A stretch of DNA of 64,000 bases from Gigaspora rosea (lineage: Eukaryota > Glomeromycota > Glomeromycetes > Diversisporales > Gigasporaceae): positions 168,918 through 232,917 of the forward strand of contig QKWP01000214.1 in NCBI GenBank assembly GCA_003550325.1. Direction: 5' to 3'. Below the pieces are notes generated by a model. It saw nothing but the letters and a program-made list of their open reading frames with translations. It had not been told where the DNA came from and ran no database searches. Below are positions 34,740 to 46,066 of the stretch, in pieces. Numbering within the stretch: the stretch's first letter is position 1; every line of letters begins with the position of its first letter. The translations under genes were made by a program, and so were the position numbers.

Positions 34740-36300
34740 ATTTGAGGTTTATTGATAGTTGCATCGTTAATATCAGAAGATTGGGGTTGTTGATATCAGT
34801 CAAATGGTCAGGAGTGGTTTGATAGTTATTATGATTATTGGAAGTGGATGAGCTAGATTCTTCTGTAATGAGGATATAGTCGTTATTTTTGATAGTTTTC
34901 TTTATTTCACTCAGAATTTGTCAAGTATTATGTAGGCTTCATCTTATTTGATTATAATTTTGTTCAATTTGGTTATTTATAGTAGGAATAGATAGATTAG
35001 AAGGATGAGAGCAGTGTATAAAATAGCATGATAAAAATCCGGATCTACCGTTTTTTATATTGCATATACCGGTATTTAAAATTGGCCGGTGCAACAAACG
35101 GTACATGATCCAGAATTTTTTAAAGTAACCGGTGCGTGCATCTATGTGCCCAATGATCTGATGATTATTTTCTACTAATGCAGGTTTTTTTTTTGATCCG
35201 GTATTTTTTATATAACAGGTGCATGTACTAGTAAATTAAAATTTCCATTTTAAACATTGATGTAGAGTTTTCTTCAAAGTTTTCCTCAGAATTTTCTTCA
35301 GAATGGTCTTCAAGGTTAATAGCTCCATTGGAATCTTTTGAATTATCTGAATTATTTGTTTCTAGTATTTCTGTTGGTGCAGGAGAATTAAGGAATCCAC
35401 AGGTTTGTTGCCACTTTTCAATAACTTCAGATACAATTAAATCAAATTCTTGAGGGAGTTGGTTATTTTGACAATGAATAGTGGTTATTAATCAATGAAT
35501 ATGAGGTGTTAAATCTTCACTTATAGGTAATCGAAATGTGTCGATAAAGTAATTAACAGTGTAAGCAGAAAGGTTTTCAGCCTTGTAAGTAGGGTGAAAC
35601 CAATTCCAAAATCTATAAAATTCATCAGTAATATAAAATTCGTTAGTGGGGTGACAAGCAGGACAGCTGGGATCAGGTCGTTCACTATATTTTCTTCAGC
35701 TTATTAATCGATTAGTTTCGTGTAGGAAATTAAGATTAACTATTCGTTGTTTGTATTGATCAATATTTATAAAGAGGTTTAATCGAAATAGGTAGAAAAG
35801 CCATGAAGTTGACGATATTTAAATAAATCGTTTATGCCATCAGTTGATTTAATGTTATTATATAATTCTTTTTCGTACAATTTCAAATTTGCACACTGGT
35901 ATGGAGTATAGGTACATCGAGGTAAGGGTTTGACTTGTGGTATTGCAGTAGTTGAATAGGGGATATCTTGAGGATTATCCGGAGTTGGAAATTCTAAATA
36001 GTCAATAGTTTGATAAGTAGGGGTTTGGAAGCCTTGGTCAATAACTTATCTGTTATCCCAAAGGTCCTCAGATGTAGAATATGATTTGCTGTTTCCCCAA
36101 GAAAAGTCAAAGAATTTAGAATATTTAAACAAAATATCGATTTGTCGAGAGTTTAAAGATGATCTGAATTGGAGTTGGTCAATAGTAGATTTAAGGGTTT
36201 CAATTAGATTATTATATTCCTCGTTAGTAGGAATATGACTAAGAAAATACCAAGTGAAATCAAAGTATTTCTGTGAGAAGGGTTGCATATAGCAAGTATG
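34740..36300 (-). mobile_element. 5' coding-like part of the Ty3/gypsy-type element
   Basis: Minus-strand coding-like sequence beginning near MQPFSQKYFDFTWYFLSH at about 36.29 kb, upstream of the acidic gag-like part. No known domain is recognised. It may be the N-terminal half of gag or a separate frame. Broken. Confidence 0.5.
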
Positions 36301-36882
36301 AAGTTAATATTAAGGTATACAAGAGAAGATAGAAAGAAATCAAAGAACTTTGATAATAAATAATAATAATAGGCTAAAATTTAACTAATATTTTAAGAAG
36401 TTAATTATAGGATATTATATATAATATAAAATAGAACTTCTATACTATAAAATTTTGTTTCGTGTAATATTACCCAAAAATTAAAGATCTAGGTAATTCT
36501 AACTAGCACGAGTAATTTAAGCTTTGCATAACTTAAATTAATTTTCGTATAATTAAAAAGAAGTTTCGTGTTATGATAATTAAGAAAAAGTAAAGAAAAT
36601 TTTAAAAAAAATTGTTTAATGTAGCTAGCTAAAAGGAATAGAAAATATTTAAGAGAGAAGAAAAGAAAGAAGAAAGAAAGAAAATAAAAAAACTTAGAAG
36701 AAAGAGTTGCAACTATATAAGAAAGTATAATTCTAAAAAAAAAAATTTTAACCAAAAATAATTTAATCCAAAAACTAAACTGATATAAAAATAAAAAAAA
36801 ATTACAAATACAAAGGGTTTAAGACAATAGATTGGAAATCACTAACACAAAGAGTTATAGGTCCTGTCATCGTCGCCAAAAC

Positions 36883-37561
36883 TGTAATATAGTAACATTT
36901 AGGCAAGAAACTATATCAATTGACTTAATGTGTAGAAATGTATACAATATCAAAGAAGTCAATAATAAAAGATAATAAATCCAAACAAAAATGAATAATT
37001 CTAAAGAAAATAATATATCAACAAGGAATAAATGAGAATAATAATTCAACCAAATAAATAACCAAGAAAATAAAGGTCCCTTATACAATGGATAAAGGAT
37101 CAAAGAATATAAAGGCGATGGCTTTATATTTTAAAGAATAATATTAGTTTATTAAATATAAGATTTTAAGTACAAATATTTTTATAAAGGAAAAGAATTA
37201 AAAAACAGAACCTACTCTGTCTTGGGAGAAAAAACAGGGTTTATATATCTGTAAAAACTTGGGATTTCCACAATAATGTATTAAGATAACGTTCTAATAA
37301 CATACTAAGATAACGTATTAAGATATTGTACTAAGATATCGTACTAAGATAACGTACTAAGATAACGTACTATAATAACATACTATGATATTATACTATC
37401 ATAGGAGTTATAGTGAAAATGGTTCTTTTTTAAGAACAGAGAAAAGTGTTTCTACTAAAATTAATACTACAGATTTGATTGGTTCAATAAATTTATACTA
37501 TTCTTAATATTTATACAATATTTTCCTAATACTAATATTTGAAATTTATGCTAATATAATA
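36883..37561 (-). repeat. Right LTR (5' LTR) of the Ty3/gypsy-type element
   Basis: 679 bp, longer than the left LTR mainly because of extra tandem ACTAAGATAACGT-type units at about 37275-37390. Confidence 0.92.
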
Positions 37562-37573
37562 CTAGGAAAAAAA

Positions 37574-37603
37574 ACAATGATTATCAAACAGTAATCATTG
37601 TTT
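37574..37603. repeat. Short hairpin next to the Ty3/gypsy-type element
   Basis: AACAATGATTA and its inverse TAATCATTGTT are separated by a few bases, immediately beyond the right target duplication. Its role, if any, is unknown. Confidence 0.55.
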
Positions 37604-37689
37604 ATATATGATTGCCAATCTCAAAAATGATTGGTTGATCATATAAGGATCGCTATGGCGATGAGTCGCCATTTCCTTTTTGCCATATT

Positions 37690-38097
37690 TTTTAAACAAA
37701 AATATATTTTATTTATTTAGAAGATAATATTCAAAAAATATAACTATTTGTAACTGTGTAAGAGAGGAGGTGAGAAATCTGAGTCTAAGCTAAAGAAAGT
37801 TAAAGCTAATGTACAGAAAGTTAATATCTTTTTAGAAATATATTCATGTAAAAGTATAAAAGTATAAAAGTATAAAAATATAAAAGTATAAAAGTATAAA
37901 AGTCTAAAAGTCTAAAAGTATAAAAGTATAAAGATATAAAAATATAAAAGTATAAAATTATAAAGGTATAAAAGTATATGTTATACAAGTGTTAATCTAT
38001 TATTATCCAATTAACTATTAATCCGTTTTTAATAAACTATAGCTCATTTTAATCATAGAATCCTATAGAATCTAATGGTAATAAAATTAGGACTTCA
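37690..38097 (-). repeat. Fragment of the LTR of the second LTR family
   Basis: Matches the inner two thirds of the LTR at 18543-19844 (ATATATTTTATTTATTTAGA, the TATAAAAG microsatellite, and the end GGACTTCA). The outer start is missing. It is likely a truncated solo LTR. Confidence 0.75.
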
Positions 38098-38932
38098 TTC
38101 TATAATAATGGATCCTATGGCCATGCTGCTTCATAATCTGTAACTGTAAATTTTCATCAAATTTTTCGCAAGTATCTGCACGTTGAAGTCTGTAGTTGGG
38201 TCTGGATGTTCCATTTTAGATATAAGCAGCTGATAGCTATTAAATACATTTGTGGTTTTATAAATTGTGATAGTATACCGACCCACACCAAAAAGGACAT
38301 AATTAACTCTAAATAAGCAGAAAAAGAGGGCAAATCATGAACTTTACAAAAATTGTCAACTCATCCTATAAGTTTTAGAGATGCTTTTCATATGCTGAAT
38401 TTGGTGCTATAAGTTCATATGCTTTTTCTAGTAGTCTATTTAAATTAAACTGTTACTACTTGAAATATCTAGTATAGGTTCCTGCATAGTTCTGGTACCG
38501 TATTTCCCTCTGGGCTTAGTTTGAAGCTTATAATAGTGCAAAACTTATGTTTTTGAGACTCCTGCACTTACTTTTTTGATATTCCTAGATGTACCCAAAA
38601 TTTATATACTTTTTTGATACTAATATCATGTGCAGATTACTATTACTGGCAATCTTTTTTAAAATTGCACTCTAACAACTACATACTTGACCCTAATAAT
38701 AATCCTCTATTAAAAAATGATCATATAAATATTATAACTTTTCTATAAAGAACAACCCATATAGGTTTAATAAATAACTTGATTGCAAATAAAATTTAAT
38801 GTTTTTAAAAAGTTTAGCACGCTTTATTATATCTTTATTTTTAAACTTTTTATTTCGACCTAGTTGCACAGGTTTTAACAAAGATTAAGAGTAGAGGGTA
38901 CTATTTTAAAATTATATAAACTTAATGGTAAA

Positions 38933-39238
38933 TTTTTTTTGGGTTTTATAATTTATTGCACCTGCAATACATTGCACCCCTTCTAGTAATTAAAAAGTTT
39001 TCCTATGAAACCATTTTTGGAGTTCTAATAAAAAATACTCTGCATGAAATTTTGACATAAACTATACCCTTGCTCCATCCCAGGCCTTAACCCTAACCCT
39101 AATATTAATTAAATTTATTTTTTGCTTTAATAAAAATTTCTTTAATTGTTTGTTATACAAAATCAATGATCCATAGTTATAATATGGGGTGCAATATATT
39201 GCACTGTGCAATAAATTATAAATCCCATTTTTTTTATA
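38933..39238. mobile_element. TIR element with shared core (member c)
   Basis: The left end (TTTATAATTTATTGCACC.. ..TTGCACCCC) is inverted at the right over about 45 bp; the TIR repeats the word TTGCAC / GTGCAA. The interior, read on the minus strand, has TTAATATTAGGGTTAGGG and GATGGAGCAAGGGTATAGTT, closely matching member b; read on the plus strand, GAAACCATTTTTGGAGTTC matches member d. Confidence 0.78.
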
Positions 39239-39778
39239 TTTAATTTTATGAAAAATTATAATAAATAAACTAATCATATTTTAAGCCAAGTTTGTAGAGC
39301 AAGTTTTTCTAATTTTAATGATAGTAAAATTATTAAAATTGGTCAAAAGCTTAGTAAGATATGAATGTTTAAAGATTTGATATTAAAATTTAGTAATAAA
39401 ACTAACTTATAAATTTACGTAAATTGACCAATCAGCATTAGCAATTTTGTGCAACCCAGAAAATTTTTGCCCAACCCAGAAAAACTTTATGATATATACA
39501 AGTATATTGTTTTAAAATATAAATAGTTCAAAATTTTACTATAATAGATTAATTGTTTTATTTATATTTTGTAAAATTTTAATAAAAATTAGTTGTAATT
39601 TAAAAAAGTTTTATTAGTTGCATATGTCAATTTTATATGAAAATTTCAAAATACCATATAAAAACTATATAAAAATGATCTACGTACCCTCTACCCTTAA
39701 ATAATATTTTTAAAACAACATTTATATAAGTTTTTCTTAAAAAAAGAATAAATTATTTTGCATATAATATTTTTTTAA

Positions 39779-40436
39779 TTGATAATCCATCTGTCAACTG
39801 GAGAATGGTGAAATGTGGAATTCTTCCATATAAAATTTTTTCTTACTAAATTAATGATATATGTTTACTAATTGAAAGTTGTAGAGCTCATCGAGATGCA
39901 TCTAATGGTGTTAGATCATCCAAATTGGCACAGTGAATGGCAAGATATCATCGAAAAATGTTTGGCTGACTATATAAAAATGATTGGCCAACTATATAAA
40001 ATCTCTAAACATTGTTTGTATAGAGATTTTATATAGTCAGCCAATCATTTTTCGACGATATCTCACCATCAACTAGGCCAATTTGGATGATCTAACTACC
40101 GTTAAATGCATTTCAACGAGCTCTATAACTTTCAATTAGTGGACATGTGCTGTTAATTTAGTAAAAAAAACTTATAAATAGAAGCATGCTACATTTTGCC
40201 TATAGTGATTTTCATATGTAATTTGTCACAGTATTTTATATAGTCAGGCAATCACTTTTTGATGATATCTCTCCATCCACTGGGCCAATTTGGATGATCT
40301 AACCACCGTTGGATGTGTCTCAACGAGCTCTACAACTTTCAATTAGTAAACATGTATCATTAACTTAGTAAGAAAAAAATTTTATATAGAAGAACACCAC
40401 ATTTCACCATTCTCTAGTTGACAGATGGATTATCAA
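39779..40436. mobile_element. TTAA-flanked foldback MITE, copy 1
   Basis: TTAA stands on both sides (39775-39778 and 40437-40440). The ends are inverted (TTGATAATCCATCTGTCAAC / its mirror). The interior is made of three or four copies of one ~160-bp arm in alternating orientation, each with ATTGAAAGTTGTAGAGCTC and a CCAAATTGG word. TTAA targets are typical of piggyBac-like elements. Copy 2 lies at 46067-46883. Confidence 0.82.
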
Positions 40437-40959
40437 TTAAAATGAATAAAAATTTGTAAAAAAAAGCTCTATATGCATAAAAATTTTAAATACAGTATAT
40501 CATTAAGTATCCGCGCTTTTTAAAAAACTTTTAGCATAATTGAAAAATTAGTTTATTTAAGGTTAGTACTAACTATATTAGCACTAGATTTATTAAAAAA
40601 AATTCTCATAAAGGTAGTTTCTTGGGATTTTTGAATAACAGGCAATTTTAATTAAAATGAACACTTTGTTTTGAATTTTTGAAGTTGTGTTATGTCACGT
40701 CAAATCACTATTTGTTCTGTAAATCATCAAGTGGAGATGGCATCAAAAAAGTATATAAATTTTGGGGTACATCTAGAAGTATCAAAAAATTAAGTGCAGG
40801 AGTCTCAAAAATGTAAGTTTTGCTATAGTGGCACTGCTAGCCACCATGGTGCTTATGTCTATACTGGAATTATCATTGTACTCGCCATGATATTTTATTC
40901 TATGCTTAATTACTTTTTAAATTAAATTCAAAAGAGAACATATAGTTTGTTTTTATTTT

Positions 40960-41235
40960 CTCAACTCTGGGTAAAGCAGTCTGTAGCTTCTGCCTCTGGG
41001 CAGTGGAAAAAACTGTTGAAACATGCTACTTTTCTTGTACAATAAGTTGCTATATGGTCTATTGTGAAAGGTTCCACTTTCTGTTTATTTCTTTGAATAA
41101 GTCTTAGAATGTGACCAATCCAATTTATCAATCAGTTTTGTTAATTTGTCTACTGGTTTAACTCTAATGGACCCAGTGAAATTCATAAACTTGTACTCGT
41201 ATTTGTCACAAAAATTCTAGACTTCTCTCATTATT
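40960..41235 (-). pseudogene. Possible decayed coding fragment
   Basis: A minus-strand frame reads CDKYEYKFMNFTGSIRVKPV followed by DKLTKLIDKLDWSHSKTYSK and, past an interruption, NRPYSNLLYKKSSMFQQFF. The composition is protein-like and unlike the surrounding DNA, but no family was recognised. It may be a decayed transposon or host gene. Confidence 0.35.
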
Positions 41236-41762
41236 TCTTTTTGCTATGACCTTCTGCCACTAGTTTTGACTGTCCTTCAGGCAACTAGAATGTCAATAAA
41301 GATAGTAATCCAATAGTGTGCAATTATTAGGGCAAACAACTTGAGGCCCAATAGTGCTACCATTGATTCCAGTTGGGCAATGTCCATATATAAGTATTTG
41401 TTTTCCTAGTTTCCAAATGCTTGTTTCTGGTTCAATGTAATACAAAATCATATGAGGACAGACAGACAAATTTTGCTCAAGCTTCTAATATATGACCTGT
41501 GATTAGTACATATATTTGTCAAATCACATGGGTGGACAAATGGACAAAATTTGCTACTAACCAGAAAATGTAAGTCCTCTACTATACTCTGGACAATTAG
41601 TTGTTATATTTGGTATTTACTATCAGTAATTTATTTCATTCACATTGGTCTAATTGCTAAATATAAGTAAAAATAATTTATTAGTCAAATATATTTAAGA
41701 TTAGTTATTGAAGTTCTTGAATCTTATAAATTACCCAATAAAGACATGAGCAAGGCCTCACC

Positions 41763-41795
<33 letters not shown>

Positions 41796-42030
41796 TTAAA
41801 TTTTTTTTTTNTTATGTTAACTTAGTAAGCAAGAATTATATTAATTTATTATTTAATATATTTGACTTGTACGGATTTATGGATATTTATTAAAACAATA
41901 TTCATGTTAATTTAGTCGATATATTATTAATCAATATAGCAAAATCTAAATGTTCTAAAACGCAAATACATTTTTAAATAAATTAAAAAAATAAATGCTA
42001 TAAGTAAATAAATTATTAAATTAAAGAATA
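41236..42030. other. Gene-free stretch with poly-A tract and a single unknown base
   Basis: No gene recognised. A run of about 28 A (41764-41791) is followed by T runs and one N at 41811, so the local sequence is unreliable. Confidence 0.6.
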
Positions 42031-42037
42031 ATATAAA

Positions 42038-42318
42038 TTAGGGTTCCTCAAATTCAAATCAAATCAAATATTGGATCAATTTGAATTTGATCAAATCAAA
42101 TTGGTCCTGATTTGAATTTGATTTGATTCAAATATTTGAATTTGAATTTGATTTGAATTTGAATTTTTAATAGTAATTTTCAAATCAAATCAAATATTTG
42201 TTAAATAAATCAAATTTGGCCATATTTGAATTTGATCAAATTAAATATAGTCAAATTTGAATTTGATCAAATATTTGATTCAAATATTTGAATATCAAAT
42301 CAAATTGCGGAACCCTAA
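42038..42318. mobile_element. MITE filled with ATTTGAATTTGA-type simple repeats
   Basis: The ends TTAGGGTTCC and GGAACCCTAA are exact inverses, and TATAAA flanks both sides (42032-42037 and 42319-42324). Almost all of the interior is made of overlapping CAAATCAAATATT / AATTTGAATTTGATC words, so it can fold on itself in many registers. No coding capacity. Confidence 0.75.
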
Positions 42319-42401
42319 TATAAATAAAAATATCATTACAATTTTTTAATAAATGGTTTAAACTAAAAATCTATCACTATGTATAATAGTATTTTTATTT
42401 G

Positions 42402-43424
42402 GTTTTTTTTTTTTATGTCAAAGTTCCCGCTCTGGGTGAGAGTTTATTTAATCAAGCCTGTGGATCAAGGGCGCCTCTTTGGGCAGCCCCACAAATGTTA
42501 CATTGAATGAGAGTACAACTAGCCACACGTACAACTTTTGGTTGTCTAATTGAAGTAGTCCAGCTAAAGGTTCTACACTAGTTGCCATATCTACAACCCA
42601 ACTAGGGGATTGCCTATTTGAACCCTCAGGTCCAAGCTTCGCATGTTAATCCTACTTGTGATCACCAGTACAGCCCTCTGATACATTAGTCAGTCGAAGA
42701 CAGTCCCGGATGCTAACTACACCCCCTTTGGACTAATTTATCCTCGTGGTACACTTGGTAGAGCAGTCACTGTCCCACAAGGGGATTACCTACACTTCGG
42801 TAACTTATGCACTCACTGAGACAAGCAACTTGCAGTCAGGGATACCTAACTGCTATCATTACCTACTTCTGCCCTTGTAAGGTTCGCTCCAACCTCAGTA
42901 CCGACCATCACTTTCCTATCAGTCTTTCACTAATACATCCCAGACTTCCAATTCAGTTGGCCCAGAAAGGTTGATCTACCTGGCATTAGGTGCCATTGTG
43001 GTTTTTCTCCCTCTGGTACCTACTTCTATAACATAGGTCCTTTTTCTCCGGTACCTAATCAGGCAGCCAGATTGGTAGACCTTGTCCTTGAGATTGACAT
43101 CCAGTTCTTCAGCTCTGGTCCAATATTCCAGTTTTGGTAGCACTGCAAAGATCTTTGCTACTTCTTTACTCAGGTCTTGCCAAATGGGTTTCTGTTTCTC
43201 CAGTTTTTGGATTTATCTGTATCACAAGGCACAACTTCGCCTGAAAGCTCCTATTCAAGATGGTTACCAAGGACTACAGGTGATGTACCCAACCGATTGA
43301 CAGGAAATGGTTACTGGAACACAGGTTTTATTTTTCAAAGGCGTTGCCAGTGGGATTTGAACCCTAGACCTGCCACTTGGAGGTGACAACTTACCAACTT
43401 CTCTAAGTCACTACACCCTTTTGT
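42402..43424 (-). mobile_element. tRNA-derived SINE, copy B (~1 kb)
   Basis: On the minus strand it starts AAGGGTGTAGTGACTTAGAG and carries a B box GGTTCAAATCCCACTGG; the far end is a poly(A) tail (T run at about 42402-42414). The body matches copies A and C (GAGTACAACTAGCCACACGT, AGTAGTCCAGC, CTAGTTGCCATATC). It is longer than copy A through extra sequence in the middle. The target duplication is not clear. Confidence 0.8.
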
Positions 43425-43480
43425 AGTTTTTTTATTATGTTTCATCAATAACCAAATTTGGTATATTTTCTAACTGATAT

Positions 43481-44006
43481 GGGGGCATCCATAAATAACG
43501 TTATGTTTGGGGGGTCCCCCAAATTATAATGATTTTCCACTATTTAGGGGGGTCCCCTCCAACATAACGCAATTTTTTTATTAAAATTTGGCTAAAACTT
43601 GAACCAGTGGTCCAAATTGGATTATTTTGGTACCATTCAAATCGTCTCGAAGAGAGGATTCGAATGGTACCAATTTGATTTGATTTGGATTACTGGGTCA
43701 CGTTTTATTAACGAAATACTATTGGTTATTATGTTTTCTTATAAAATTACTATAAAATCAATAGTATTTCGTTATAAAACGTGATCCAGTAATCCAAATA
43801 AAATGATTTTGGTACCATTGGATTCGTCTCATAGAGACGAATCGAATGGTACCAAAATCATCCAGATTGGACTACTGGATCATAATATATTCAAATTTTG
43901 TAAAATTTTATATATAAATATACGGATTTTGAAAAATTTTTTTATATAGTAGGGGGGGTCCAGTGCTACTATGATTGGGTATATAACGTTATTTATGGAT
44001 GCCCCC
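43481..44006. mobile_element. MITE with GGGGGCATCC ends, copy 1
   Basis: The left end GGGGGCATCCATAAATAACG and its inverse at the right (CGTTATTTATGGATGCCCCC) form the TIR; TAT flanks both sides. Inside are two palindromic modules with GGTACCATT, GTCTCATAGAGACGAAT and CCAGTAATCCAAAT words. It is likely PIF/Harbinger-like, by the G-run ends and the 3-bp target. Confidence 0.82.
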
Positions 44007-45194
44007 TATAGACAATAGTGCCAATTTAAACTCCAACCAAAGAAAATAAAGTAATATTAAAAGGGAGAGTTTTATAATAGTAAAGGGTTAATGAAGATAA
44101 TAAGGATAATGGAGTATACTAATGATGAGTAATAACTATATGTTTACAAATATCTATAACTCGGATAATCATGATACAAGGATTTATACAAAGTTCTATT
44201 TGGTCAGAATCATGCAAACAATTTAAAAGAATTAACTACAGAACTAAACTCATCACACAGAATTCAAGTTATAATAAGCCAATACGAAGTTACAGGTCAA
44301 TTTAGTTCATCAAATTGAGTCTTGCAAGGTTTGTTAAAGTTAAAGTCAAATTTTATAGTTAAGGGTTTTACTCTTTTTATTATTGCATTTTTAAAATTGA
44401 ATGTGAAATTTATTTTTGCTTTATTGAGTTTGAAGGTCTTAAATACATTTTTAAGAGCTATCACATATTCGTGGAATTGATAACGTCATACTATTGCATG
44501 CATGGTACAGTATCAACTATACAACTTACAACTAAACAACTAAACAACTAACAACTAAACAACTAAACAACTAATTGATTATTTTAGTTACATAATTCTA
44601 CAATCAATTAGTTGCCAACTTTTAGATGCAACTAATTGATTGGAAAATTTTTACCAACTTAGAACTCTAGACTGCATTCCAATTCAGAAGGAGTAAATAC
44701 TGCCAATCTTTTGGAAGGGGTAAACTAGAATTCCTACTTTTTGGTGAAAATCTTGAAAAAAATCTAACAGGGCAAGAGGGGAGAGTAAGATAGGTACCAA
44801 ATGATAGAAGAACTTAAAAAGTTATGCTGCATATAATAATATATCTCAAAACTAAACTCTAGTATCTAAGCCTGCTACTTCTTTGCTCAATAGTACTAAA
44901 GTCACAACTGGGAAAAACTATTTATCAAGTCTGTCCAGAAACATCTCAGGTCTCTTCTTTCTGTGGTATTTTAGTTCCTCAATAGATAGTCTTTAGTTCT
45001 AGTTGCTATTTAGTAAAGTCAATTTACTATTTTATATATTAAATGCGAAGTTTTCGTAGATTGCCTTTTGAAAAAGTTTGGTACAGGTGATCATTGGGAA
45101 GAGTGTACAAGTAACCTAGTTTAAATACTATAAAGTAAATGAACTAAAGCAAATTTAATTATAATATGAATAATATATTTAAATAAAAAAGTTC
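44007..45194. other. Gene-free stretch with an ACAACTAA minisatellite
   Basis: No gene recognised. ACAACTAAACAACTAA units run from about 44518 to 44575 and are followed by two AATTAGTTG inverted words (44573-44642) related to 10974-11075. Confidence 0.55.
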
Positions 45195-45209
45195 TTTATA
45201 TTCACAATT

Positions 45210-45946
45210 TTTTTTTTTTTTTTAAACTTTGGCAATCTCGCCGGTGCATCCTTTATTAAGTCTTTGCAATGATACATGAGTTTACAAATTGTAACGAGGA
45301 TACAACTAGCCACTCATACACTTTTGGTGTCTAATTTAAGTAGTTCGCCCGAAGGTTCTACACTAGCTGCCATGCCTACAACCTGCTACGGGTGTTGCCT
45401 ATTTAAACTCTCTAATTATCAAATTGCTTACCCAATCATACTCAACAAGTAAATGCCCGACATCCCCCGGCTGCTTTTAAAGTGCCCAGAAGCAATCTGC
45501 TGCACCAGACCTAATCTAATCTACTTAATTTCGATGTGTCTGGAAGTTTACCTCATGATCCATGTCCCACAAACTTCAACACAAGGTTTTTTTTAGACAC
45601 CTATCGGTAGCCAAATTTGCCCTTATTAGGTTCATTCCAATCCCGGCCACCTACCTTCTTTTGGTAGTACTATCATAGATCTTCACTATTACCTCCTAAC
45701 TCGGGACTTGCCAAACAGGTTTCCATTTTCCGGTTCCCTGGATTTTTAGTGTAATAATAACACCATTGCGCCGTAGCTCCCATTCAAGATGGTGGAACCA
45801 AGGTAACAGGCTTTTAACCCAACTGATCTGAGCCACATAGTTACCGAACACAGGCCTATATTCAAAATGTCAACAGTGGGATTCGAACTGTCGACCTGTC
45901 GCTTGGGGGTGACACCTTGACCACTTCTCTAAGGCGCTACACCCTT
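45210..45946 (-). mobile_element. tRNA-derived SINE, copy C
   Basis: Flanked by a 15-bp duplication with one mismatch (TTTATATTCACAATT at 45195-45209; TTTATATTTACAATT at 45947-45961). On the minus strand it starts GGGTGTAGCGCCTTAGAGAA, has a B box GTTCGAATCCCACTG, and ends in poly(A). The B box is closest to the tRNA consensus of the three copies. Confidence 0.87.
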
Positions 45947-46066
45947 TTTATATTTACAATTAATGCAAATAAAGTGATTAATCAATATATAGTTGCAAAC
46001 TAAAATAAAATTAAACAGTAAATACATATAAATAAATTATTTTAAACATAAATTATATAAAATTAA

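Larger units (their letters stand above)
26817..37561 (-). mobile_element. Ty3/gypsy-type LTR retrotransposon, broken, ~10.7 kb
   Basis: Both LTRs are present (26817-27416 and 36883-37561) and CTAG flanks the whole element (26813-26816 and 37562-37565). On the minus strand a primer-binding-site-like word TGGCGACGATGACAGGAC lies next to the right LTR and a purine tract GAAGGAGGGAATAG next to the left. In order it holds a gag-like region with a zinc knuckle, a retropepsin, reverse transcriptase, RNase H and an integrase, the Ty3/gypsy order. It contains at least two younger insertions, a MITE (32129-32465) and a SINE (33964-34725); a CCGG-rich stretch near 35.03-35.23 kb may be another. Beyond these it is broken by roughly ten or more small interruptions. 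LTRs differ by roughly 4% over their first 270 bp by eye, so it is not a recent copy. Confidence 0.93.
38531..40830. mobile_element. TIR element of ~2.3 kb carrying two nested elements
   Basis: About 85 bp at the left (GTGCAAAACTTATGTTTTTG ... AATTTATATACTTTTTTGAT, 38536-38620) is inverted at the right (40740-40826). After discounting the inserts at 38933-39238 and 39779-40436, about 1.3 kb of own sequence remains, without coding capacity. Exact terminal bases and the target duplication are not certain. Confidence 0.75.

Noticed and set aside
39090-39110. Internal telomere repeats (CCCTAACCCTAA)
   Set aside because: Only two units, embedded in a recurrent MITE core; not an interstitial telomere.
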